From NCBI RefSeq assembly GCF_022712275.1, contig NZ_JALAGU010000032.1:1-64000 (forward strand): a DNA stretch of 64,000 nt, in the 5' to 3' direction. Below the pieces are notes generated by a model that was given only the letters and a program-made list of their open reading frames with translations, was not told the DNA's origin and did not search any database. Origin of the DNA: Corynebacterium sp. GTDB lineage: Bacteria > Actinomycetota > Actinomycetes > Mycobacteriales > Mycobacteriaceae. Position 1 is the stretch's first letter; every line of letters begins with the position of its first letter. Both the position numbers and the translations under genes were made by a program. Below, piece after piece: positions 57,441-64,000 of the stretch.

Positions 57441-59474
57441 ATGGGAACAAGCAAGCCCCACCCGCACAACCAGACCGCGGACTTCAACTACGACGAGGCC
57501 CTGGCCGCATTTCAGGCCCCCGAGTCCAAGGTCGACGGGGTGTCCGTCGGCAAGGTCATCGGTGACAACGCTCCGCACGAGGTCGGACAGCAGCAGCAGT
57601 GGCAGTTCGACAAGGAGCACTTCAAGCTGGTCTCCCCGCTGAACCGTGCGAAGTTCAAGGTCCTCATCGTCGGCACCGGCCTCGCCGGTGGCGCCGCCGC
57701 AGCCGCCCTCGGTGAGCTCGGTTACGACGTGAAGGTCTTCACCTACCACGACAGTCCCCGCCGCGCGCACTCCATCGCCGCGCAGGGTGGCGTCAACTCC
57801 TCGCGCGCCAAGCGCCTGGACAACGACTCGACCTACAACCACACCAAGGACACCGTCAAGGGTGGTGACTACCGGTGCCGGGAGAACGACTGCTGGCGTC
57901 TCGCCATGGAGTCCGGTCGCGTCATCGACCACATGAACGCCATCGGTGCCCCGTTCTCCCGTGAGTACGGCGGAACCCTGGCCAACCGTTCCTTCGGTGG
58001 CGTGCAGGTGTCCCGCACCTTCTACACCCGTGGTCAGACCGGCCAGCAGCTGCAGCTGGCCACCACCTCTGCTCTGTACCGCCAGATCGGTGCCGGCAAC
58101 GTGGAGATCTTCACCCACTCCGACGTCCAGGACGTCATCGTGGAGGACGGCGTCTGCAAGGGCATCGTCACCCGTAACATCATCACCGGTGAACTCAGCA
58201 TCCACACCGGTCATGTCACCGTGTTCGCCACCGGCGGTTACGGCAACGTCTACCACATGTCCACGCTGGCCAAGAATTCCAACGCCAGCGCGATCATGCG
58301 TGCCTACGAGCAGGGCGCCTACATGGCGTCCCCGTCCTTTGTGCAGTTCCACCCGACCGGCCTCCCGGTCAACTCGGACTGGCAGTCGAAGACCATCCTG
58401 ATGTCCGAGTCGCTGCGTAACGACGGCCGCATCTGGACCCCGAAGAAGAAGGACGACCAGCGGGACCCGATGACGATCCCCGAGGACGAGCGCGACTACT
58501 TCCTCGAGCGTCGCTACCCGGCCTTCGGCAACCTCGTTCCGCGTGACATCGCCTCCCGCGCAAACGCGCAGCAGATCAACGCCGGCTACGGCGTCGGTCC
58601 GAAGAAGAACTCGGTCTACCTCGACCTGACCCACGCCATCAAGAACCTCGGCGAGGACGTCATCCGTGAGAGGTACTCCAACCTCATCCAGATGTACGAA
58701 GAGGCCATCGGCGACGACGCGTACAAGACCCCGATGCGTATCGCCCCGACCTGCCACTACACCATGGGCGGTCTGTGGACCGACTTCCACGAAATGACCT
58801 CGATCCCGGGTCTGTTCTGCTCCGGTGAGTCCTCCTGGATGTACCACGGAGCGAACCGACTGGGTGCGAACTCGCTGCTGTCCTCCTCGGTCGAGGGCTG
58901 GTTCACCCTGCCCTTCACCATCCCGAACTACCTGGCCCCGCTGCTGGGTACCGAGGTCCCGGACGAAAACTCCGAGGCTGCGCAGGCCGCGCTCAAGCGG
59001 ACCGAGGACCGCCTCAACAGGATCCTCAACATCCGTGGTCCCAACCCGCACGGTGCGGAGTACTACCACCGCCAGCTCGGTGAGATCCTCTACCGTTGCT
59101 GTGGTGTGGCCCGCAACGTCAAGGACATGCAGGAGGGCATCGACGAGATCCGCGCGGTCCGCAAGGACTTCTGGGAGAACGTCTTCGTCCCCGGCGGCAC
59201 CGCCGAGATGAACCAGCAGCTCGAGTACGCGATCCGCGTGGCCGACTACCTGGACCTCGGTGAGCTCATGTGTGTCGACGCCCTGGACCGTGACGAGTCC
59301 TGTGGTGCCCACTACCGTGAGGACCACCTTGACGAGGAAGGCGAGGCGAAGCGCGACGACGACAACTGGTGCTTCGTCTCCGCATGGGAGCCTGCGGGCG
59401 AAGAGAAGTTCATCCGGCACTCCGAGCCGCTGTACTTCGACCGCATCCCGCTGATGACAAGGAACTACAAGTAA
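57441..59474 (+). CDS. sdhA: succinate dehydrogenase flavoprotein subunit
   Basis: The 677-residue flavoprotein has FAD motif LIVGTGLAGGAAAAALGELG, the flavin-attachment region RRAHSIAAQGGVNS, and active-site residues in SFVQFHPTGLP and APTCHYTMGGLW. It oxidises succinate to fumarate. AAAAGGAGAAG precedes ATG 57441. Its TAA overlaps the sdhB ATG by one base (TAATG). Confidence 0.97.
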   Translation: MGTSKPHPHNQTADFNYDEALAAFQAPESKVDGVSVGKVIGDNAPHEVGQQQQWQFDKEHFKLVSPLNRAKFKVLIVGTGLAGGAAAAALGELGYDVKVFTYHDSPRRAHSIAAQGGVNSSRAKRLDNDSTYNHTKDTVKGGDYRCRENDCWRLAMESGRVIDHMNAIGAPFSREYGGTLANRSFGGVQVSRTFYTRGQTGQQLQLATTSALYRQIGAGNVEIFTHSDVQDVIVEDGVCKGIVTRNIITGELSIHTGHVTVFATGGYGNVYHMSTLAKNSNASAIMRAYEQGAYMASPSFVQFHPTGLPVNSDWQSKTILMSESLRNDGRIWTPKKKDDQRDPMTIPEDERDYFLERRYPAFGNLVPRDIASRANAQQINAGYGVGPKKNSVYLDLTHAIKNLGEDVIRERYSNLIQMYEEAIGDDAYKTPMRIAPTCHYTMGGLWTDFHEMTSIPGLFCSGESSWMYHGANRLGANSLLSSSVEGWFTLPFTIPNYLAPLLGTEVPDENSEAAQAALKRTEDRLNRILNIRGPNPHGAEYYHRQLGEILYRCCGVARNVKDMQEGIDEIRAVRKDFWENVFVPGGTAEMNQQLEYAIRVADYLDLGELMCVDALDRDESCGAHYREDHLDEEGEAKRDDDNWCFVSAWEPAGEEKFIRHSEPLYFDRIPLMTRNYK

Positions 59475-60223
59475 TGAAACTGCATCTTGAAATCTGGCGG
59501 CAGGCGGACCGTAACGCCCAGGGACACTTCGAGTCCGTGGACGTGCCGGACGCTGTCGAGTCCATGTCCATCCTGGAGCTCCTCGACCACGTGAACTCCG
59601 GTTACGTCGAGGCAGGCAAGGAGCCCTTCGCCTTCGCGTCTGACTGCCGTGAGGGTATCTGCGGTACCTGTGGCCTCCTGGTCAACGGTCGTCCGCACGG
59701 TCCGGACCAGAACAAGCCTGCCTGCCAGCAGCGGCTGTTCAGCTACTCCGACGGTGACACCCTCAAGCTCGAACCGATGCGCTCCGCCGCGTACCCGGTC
59801 ATCAAGGACATGGTCGTCGACCGGTCCGCGCTCGACCGCGTCATGGAGAAGGGTGGCTTCGTCTCGATCGTCGCCGGTACCGCTCCGGACGCCGACCACC
59901 TCCTGGTGAACCACCACGACGCCGAGCTCGCGCTCGACCACGCCGCCTGCATCGGCTGCGGTGCCTGCGTGGCCGCCTGCCCGAACGGTGCCGCGCACCT
60001 GTTCACCGGCGCCAAGCTGGTCCACCTCACACTGTCCCCTCTGGGTCGTATGGAGCGTGGCCGTCGCGCCAAGAACATGGTCGACGAGGTCGAGGGCACC
60101 TTCGGTCCCTGCTCCCTCTACGGCGAGTGCGCCGACGTCTGTCCGGCGGGTATCCCGCTGACCGCCGTCGCCGCGATCACCAAGGAGCGCGCCCGCGCCG
60201 CCCTGCGCGGCAAGGACGACTAG
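59474..60223 (+). CDS. sdhB: succinate dehydrogenase iron-sulfur subunit
   Basis: The 249-residue protein has the [2Fe-2S] cysteines in SDCREGICGTCGLLVNG and later CQQ, then the [4Fe-4S]/[3Fe-4S] cysteines in CIGCGACVAACPNGA and CADVCPAGIPLTA. It passes electrons from SdhA to the quinone site in SdhC. ATG 59474 overlaps the sdhA stop by one base. Confidence 0.97.
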   Translation: MKLHLEIWRQADRNAQGHFESVDVPDAVESMSILELLDHVNSGYVEAGKEPFAFASDCREGICGTCGLLVNGRPHGPDQNKPACQQRLFSYSDGDTLKLEPMRSAAYPVIKDMVVDRSALDRVMEKGGFVSIVAGTAPDADHLLVNHHDAELALDHAACIGCGACVAACPNGAAHLFTGAKLVHLTLSPLGRMERGRRAKNMVDEVEGTFGPCSLYGECADVCPAGIPLTAVAAITKERARAALRGKDD

Positions 60224-60288
60224 TCCTGACGGCCCGCTACGGCACAGCCACACCGTGCCCACCGCACGGCCACACCCGTGAAGGGGGA

Positions 60289-60306
60289 AGGACGCCCCGG
60301 CGTCCT
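60289..60306 (+). terminator. sdhCAB terminator
   Basis: AGGACGCC (60289-60296) pairs with GGCGTCCT (60299-60306) in a tight hairpin flanked by GGG and CCC that could lengthen it. Confidence 0.55.
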
Positions 60307-60377
60307 CCCGTTGCTTCGGTGGTGCGGCACCCGGTGATCTAGAATTACCGGCATCCACACCGATGAAAGAGGAAAGA

Positions 60378-60722
60378 ATGTCTGCCAACACCGCGCTGGA
60401 GACCCGGACGCCCACGAATGAGCTTGCCTACCTCGACGGATTCGTGCCGTCGACGTTCGACGCTCCCCACTCGTCGCTGCACCGCAGCGCCACCTGGATC
60501 GGCATGGGACTGATCCTCGTCTCCCTGGCCGGTTTCGGCACCTTCATCTACGGTTTCGGCGTCAACTCCGACACGACCTCCCCGATGGCGGACAACGGCG
60601 TCACGATCGGCGTCATCGGCCTGATCGCCGGCTTCGTCCTGCTGTTCGCCGGCTTCTTCCTCGTGCACGTCGGTCGTAAGAACTACCGCGCCTACAAGAA
60701 GGCCACCGGCCGGGTCCAGTAA
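60378..60722 (+). CDS. small two-helix membrane protein, paralogue 1
   Basis: The 114-residue protein has a conserved N-terminal block AYLDGFVPSTFDAPHSSLHR, two membrane helices (TWIGMGLILVSLAGFGTFIY, IGVIGLIAGFVLLFAGFFLV) and a basic tail ending in YKKATGRVQ. It is a paralogue of the next gene, with the same block order and the same last five residues. Function is unknown. Its place just after sdhCAB suggests a membrane or respiratory role, without proof. GAAAGAGGAAAG precedes ATG 60378. Confidence 0.75.
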   Translation: MSANTALETRTPTNELAYLDGFVPSTFDAPHSSLHRSATWIGMGLILVSLAGFGTFIYGFGVNSDTTSPMADNGVTIGVIGLIAGFVLLFAGFFLVHVGRKNYRAYKKATGRVQ

Positions 60723-60764
60723 CCCGGCACGCCCGACCCTCACCGAGGGTCCGGCACCTCCAGT

Positions 60765-60806
60765 CCGGAGGCCCACACCACCCTTTCGGGTGGTGTGGGC
60801 CTCCGG
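60765..60806 (+). terminator. strong terminator between paralogous membrane protein genes
   Basis: CCGGAGGCCCACACCACCC (60765-60783) pairs perfectly over 19 bp with its complement at 60788-60806 around a TTTC loop. Confidence 0.9.
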
Positions 60807-60899
60807 CGTCTGTGGAACCATGGAATCAGGACGCGCACACCGACGGCAACCACCGCCGACCACACCACACCGCGTCCGTTCCTGGAGAAGGAGGACGCC

Positions 60900-61256
60900 A
60901 TGTCACTCATGAAGGAGAACAAGAAGAAGCGCGTCGCTGTCGTCAACGGCGAGCCGGTGTACCTGGACGGCTACGTCCCCAGCAGCTGGGACTCGCACCA
61001 CTCGTCCCTCATGCAGGGCTGGACCTGGATCGGCATGGGCGTGATCCTCTCGTCGCTCGCCGGATTCGGGGTGGCCATCTTCGGATTCACCTCCGCCGGG
61101 TTCGGTGGTAGCCCCGAAAGCCAGCCCGACGGCAACGTCATCGGTCTGGTCGGGCTGATCGTCGGCGTGCTGATGCTCGCCTACGGTGCATGGTCCATCC
61201 ACCACGGCAGGGCCGCGTACCGCCGCTACAAGGAGTCCACCGGCCGCGTGCAGTAG
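60900..61256 (+). CDS. small two-helix membrane protein, paralogue 2
   Basis: The 118-residue paralogue of the previous gene has a basic start MSLMKENKKKRVAVVNG, the shared block VYLDGYVPSSWDSHHSSLMQ, helices TWIGMGVILSSLAGFGVAIF and GLVGLIVGVLMLAYGAWSI, and the same GRVQ ending. GGAGG lies 5 bases before ATG 60900. A strong terminator separates the two, so each probably has its own promoter. Confidence 0.78.
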   Translation: MSLMKENKKKRVAVVNGEPVYLDGYVPSSWDSHHSSLMQGWTWIGMGVILSSLAGFGVAIFGFTSAGFGGSPESQPDGNVIGLVGLIVGVLMLAYGAWSIHHGRAAYRRYKESTGRVQ

Positions 61257-61314
61257 GTCGCCTGTGGCGCTGTGCGGGCGTCTCAGCCGTGTTCGGGGGA
61301 TACTGGACAGCACA

Positions 61315-62643
61315 ATGAGCACTGCACACGACCCCCACGTCGACGCCCACGTCGACCCCACGAGTACTGTCCCCGGCCCGTCGCCCGAGACAGAGGCCGA
61401 GCGGCGCCGCGACCTGCGCCGCCACAAGAGCATCGCCACCGGTCTGCTGGTCCTCGCGACCGTGATCTACCTCTTCTGCCGCTGGTTGGAGGCCACCGGC
61501 CGCGACGCCGGCTGGACCGGTTACGTCCGGGCCGCCAGTGAGGCCGGCATGGTCGGTGCCCTGGCCGACTGGTTCGCCGTCACCGCCCTGTTCCGTCACC
61601 CGCTGGGCATCCCGGTGCCGCACACCGCGATCATCAAACAGAAGAAGGACCAGGTCGGTCACGCCCTCAGCGAGTTCGTCGGTGAGAATTTCCTCAACGC
61701 CACTCTCATCTCCCGCAAGCTCTCGGAGGCCCACATCCCTGAGCGGGCCGCGGACTGGGTGCTGGACCAGGGCGGTGCCGAGCGGACCGGTAAGGAGGTC
61801 GGACGCCTCGTCGATCTCGTCGTCAACGGCATCGACCCGGCCGAGGCGGAGCAGCTGCTGCGCACCCTGATCATCGACAAGGCCGCTGAACCGGCCTGGG
61901 GCCCGCCGCTGGGTCGGGCCCTGGAACAGCTCATCGCGGAGGGACGCGTCGAGCCCGCGGTGGACGCCGTCGTCATCTGGTTGGACGACAAGGCGACCTC
62001 GAGCGGGGATCTCGTGGCCCGACTGGTCGATGAGCGCACCCCCTCGTGGGCGCCGCGGTTCGTCCGGGAACTCGTCGGCGACAAGGTGCAGAAGGAACTC
62101 ATCGCCTTCACCGGGGACGTCCGCTCCGACTCCGACCATGAGGCGCGTCACGCCATCCGACGTTTCCTCCACCAGCTCGCGCAGGACCTCCAGCACGACG
62201 GGGCGATGATCACCCGCGTGGAGGGGCTGAAGGCGGACATCCTCGCCTCGGTGCCGGTCCAGAGCCTGCCGGCGTCCGTGTGGGAGAACGTACGTGCCAC
62301 GCTCACGGACATGGCGCGTGACCCGGACTCCCTGCTGCGCCGCAGGATCGTCGACTGGGTCACCGGGTTCGCCACCCGTGTCCGCGAGGAACCGGAACTG
62401 CGGACTGACCTGGAACGGCGCATCGTCGGCGCGGCGTCCTACCTGGCGGACAACTACGCCGGGGAGGTCACCGGCATCATCGGCGAGACCGTCGAGCGGT
62501 GGGACGCCGACGAGGCCAGCGACCGGATCGAGCTGATGGTCGGCAAGGACCTGCAGTTCATCCGCGTCAACGGCACCGTCGTCGGCTCGCTCGCCGGCCT
62601 GCTGATCTACACGCTCTCGGAACTCGCCTTCGGCCTGTTCTGA
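61315..62643 (+). CDS. DUF445-family membrane protein
   Basis: The 442-residue protein has a His/Asp-rich start (HDPHVDAHVDPTSTV), an early membrane helix (SIATGLLVLATVIYLFCRWL), the family signature EAGMVGALADWFAVTALFRHPLG, a long helical soluble domain and a C-terminal membrane helix. Function of the DUF445/YjiN group is not established. ATG 61315 lies about 8 bases after TACTGG, a weak leaderless-type -10. Confidence 0.82.
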   Translation: MSTAHDPHVDAHVDPTSTVPGPSPETEAERRRDLRRHKSIATGLLVLATVIYLFCRWLEATGRDAGWTGYVRAASEAGMVGALADWFAVTALFRHPLGIPVPHTAIIKQKKDQVGHALSEFVGENFLNATLISRKLSEAHIPERAADWVLDQGGAERTGKEVGRLVDLVVNGIDPAEAEQLLRTLIIDKAAEPAWGPPLGRALEQLIAEGRVEPAVDAVVIWLDDKATSSGDLVARLVDERTPSWAPRFVRELVGDKVQKELIAFTGDVRSDSDHEARHAIRRFLHQLAQDLQHDGAMITRVEGLKADILASVPVQSLPASVWENVRATLTDMARDPDSLLRRRIVDWVTGFATRVREEPELRTDLERRIVGAASYLADNYAGEVTGIIGETVERWDADEASDRIELMVGKDLQFIRVNGTVVGSLAGLLIYTLSELAFGLF

Positions 62644-62676
62644 GCAGGCGCGCGCACCACGGTAGGCTGGATCACC

Positions 62677-62982
62677 ATGAGTAACCCGGTGGCCTACGGA
62701 TTCGACGCCCTCGCCTATCTTCTGCTGTTCATCCAGCTCGTGATCGTCATTCTGGCGGTCGTGGGTGCGATCCAGACCGCGATGACCCGGGAGGACGCCT
62801 TCTACGTCATCGACCGGAAGAAGATGAACTGGATCGGCGCACTCGCCGGGTCGGCGGCGGCGATCCTGCTGCTCGCCCCGCTGGGTGTCGGCTTCGTGTG
62901 GATCATCGGTGCGGTCGTCGTCGGTGTGTACTGGCAGGACGTCCGCCCGGCCATCCGTGAGGTCCTGGGAAACGCCCAGTGA
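62677..62982 (+). CDS. DUF2516-family small membrane protein
   Basis: The 101-residue protein has three hydrophobic helices, DALAYLLLFIQLVIVILAVV first, and the conserved MTREDAFYVIDRKKMNWIG. It is usual beside deoC in Corynebacteriales. Function is unknown. TAGGCT (62663-62668) precedes ATG 62677 by 8 bases. Its stop overlaps the deoC start (GTGA). Confidence 0.82.
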   Translation: MSNPVAYGFDALAYLLLFIQLVIVILAVVGAIQTAMTREDAFYVIDRKKMNWIGALAGSAAAILLLAPLGVGFVWIIGAVVVGVYWQDVRPAIREVLGNAQ

Positions 62983-63662
62983 CCGGGGCAGCCACCGGAC
63001 CGGTGCCGTCGCGTGCGCAGGTCGCCGCGATCATGGACGCCACCCTGCTCAAGCCTGAGGCATCCCATGCGGATGTGGGTGCCCTGGTGGCGGACGCCGC
63101 CCGGTTGGGCTGCGGTGCGGTATGTGTCTCCCCGTCGATGCTGCCGGTGCGTGACGTGCCGGAGTCTCTCCGGGTCGCCACGGTCGTCGGCTTTCCCTCG
63201 GGCAAGCACCACCCGCTGATCAAGGCGAGCGAGGCGCGGCTGGCGGTGTCCAACGGGGCCCACGAGATCGACATGGTCATCGACTTCGCCAATGCCCTCG
63301 CCAGGGACGCCAATGCCCTGATCAGTGAGATTGTCACGGTGCGTGAGGCAGTGCCCGCGCCGGTGGTGCTGAAGGTCATCCTCGAATCCGCGCTGCTCGA
63401 TGACGAGCAGCTGCGCACCGCCTGCCGGGCTGCGGCGACGGCCGGGGCGGACTACGTGAAGACCTCCACCGGGTTCCACCCGGCCGGCGGGGCTTCGGTG
63501 GACGCCGTGCGCATCATGGCCGACGAGGTCGGTGGACGCCTGGGGGTCAAGGCGTCCGGGGGCATCCGCGACTGGGACACCGCCGTCGCGATGATCCGGG
63601 CGGGGGCGACCCGGCTCGGTGTCTCCTCCGCGGCGGCGATTCTCGCCGGCGCGCCGGCCTGA
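62979..63662 (+). CDS. deoC: deoxyribose-phosphate aldolase
   Basis: The 227-residue TIM-barrel class I aldolase splits 2-deoxyribose-5-phosphate to acetaldehyde and glyceraldehyde-3-phosphate. The Schiff-base lysine is in ADYVKTSTGFHP, the second lysine in GVKASGGIRD and the proton-relay aspartate in EIDMVIDF. GTG 62979 overlaps the upstream stop by 4 bases. It converges on the DUF2993 gene. Confidence 0.95.
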   Translation: MTGAATGPVPSRAQVAAIMDATLLKPEASHADVGALVADAARLGCGAVCVSPSMLPVRDVPESLRVATVVGFPSGKHHPLIKASEARLAVSNGAHEIDMVIDFANALARDANALISEIVTVREAVPAPVVLKVILESALLDDEQLRTACRAAATAGADYVKTSTGFHPAGGASVDAVRIMADEVGGRLGVKASGGIRDWDTAVAMIRAGATRLGVSSAAAILAGAPA

Positions 63663-63690
63663 CTGGGCGGCGCGACCGTCCGGCCTGAGA

Positions 63691-64000
63691 TCAGGCGGCG
63701 GACAGTGTGGTGTCCGTGGTGGCGTCCACCTCGGAGGCGAGGTCGTCGACCTTCATGTCGGTGCCGTGCAGACGGACCTTGAGGCCGTCCTCGGTGACCG
63801 AGGCATCGGTGATCTCCAGGTTGTCGGTCTCCTCCACGGTCCGGGTCAGCGAGTCCGAGAGATTGCCGACCAGGGAATCCGGCATGCTCATCCCGAGGAT
63901 CTTCATGTCCGCGACCTCGAAGGACATGCCTCCGTCTGCGACGGTCGGTGTCATCGACAGGGTCGCGAGGCCGCTGCTGATCTCGATGTCGAGGGTGCCG
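63691..64000 (-). CDS. DUF2993 (LmeA-like) lipid-envelope protein, C-terminal part
   Basis: The open frame runs off the right edge. Visible residues include GTLDIEISSGLATLS, MSFEVADMKILGMSMPDSL and TEDGLKVRLHGTDMKVDDL, the repeating beta-strand pattern of DUF2993 proteins. Mycobacterial LmeA of this family helps lipomannan chain extension in the periplasm. The signal peptide and start lie outside the window. It is also found downstream of deoC in C. glutamicum, as I recall. An inner ATG at 63954 is not the start. Confidence 0.75.
   Translation of the reverse strand, partial: GTLDIEISSGLATLSMTPTVADGGMSFEVADMKILGMSMPDSLVGNLSDSLTRTVEETDNLEITDASVTEDGLKVRLHGTDMKVDDLASEVDATTDTTLSAA

Overview
The window is high-GC actinobacterial DNA and almost certainly Corynebacterium. 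The evidence is a 227-residue GlxR, two mycolyltransferases of the antigen-85 type, a C. glutamicum-style glyoxylate shunt (divergent aceA/aceB with a malate synthase G-type enzyme), a menaquinone-type sdhCAB, and many genes whose -10 box lies only 6-9 bases before the start codon (leaderless transcripts). The species cannot be fixed from sequence alone. The first 17 bases are a poly-G run, so the left edge may be a contig end.

The left 36 kb follows a backbone shared with Mycobacterium (crp/glxR, nth, TlpA-like protein, Nudix, MarP-like protease, alpha/beta hydrolase, holin-like membrane protein, HAD phosphatase, tad pilus locus, DEAH helicase, cspA, topA, adenylate cyclase, holB, tRNA-Thr). 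Into this backbone are set accessory pieces. They are an XRE-type remnant, a decayed Abi-like gene (6692-7350), a tandem pair of secreted lipases (13.3-16.0 kb), a nuclease-like gene flanked by short palindromic repeats (19.1-20.6 kb), a GDSL-hydrolase fragment, an HxlR/NAD(P)-binding pair, a broken DUF3060 lipoprotein, a PAP2/PhoD phosphatase pair, a three-frame secreted-protein relic, two paralogous TetR genes and mntH. A 90-bp palindromic repeat occurs four times in this part, always exactly 90 bp and in one orientation (4701, 19132, 20513, 35812).

The right 28 kb holds metabolism and envelope genes: a small conserved protein, a mycothiol-dependent-isomerase-like protein, a YccF protein with an acyl-CoA oxidase-type enzyme, an MFS transporter, a flippase-like protein, two mycolyltransferases, a 33-residue peptide gene, lpd, aceA/aceB, a GH65 phosphorylase with a beta-phosphoglucomutase, sdhCAB, two paralogous small membrane proteins, a DUF445 protein, a DUF2516 protein, deoC and the 3' part of a DUF2993 gene.

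A regulatory theme joins the parts. The window carries the cAMP-dependent regulator (glxR), a membrane adenylate cyclase (cyaB), and good GlxR-type operators before aceB and sdhC, so signal maker, sensor and central-carbon targets lie within 64 kb. An MntR-like palindrome covers the mntH promoter, a DtxR-like box lies before sdhC, and a pair of DnaA boxes lies in the serB/ssd divergent region.

The best candidates for something undescribed are the 90-bp repeat family with its flanked nuclease gene, the fused TadB-TadC protein with a pilin carrying a long acidic repeat prefix, and the 33-residue amphipathic peptide divergent from a mycolyltransferase.
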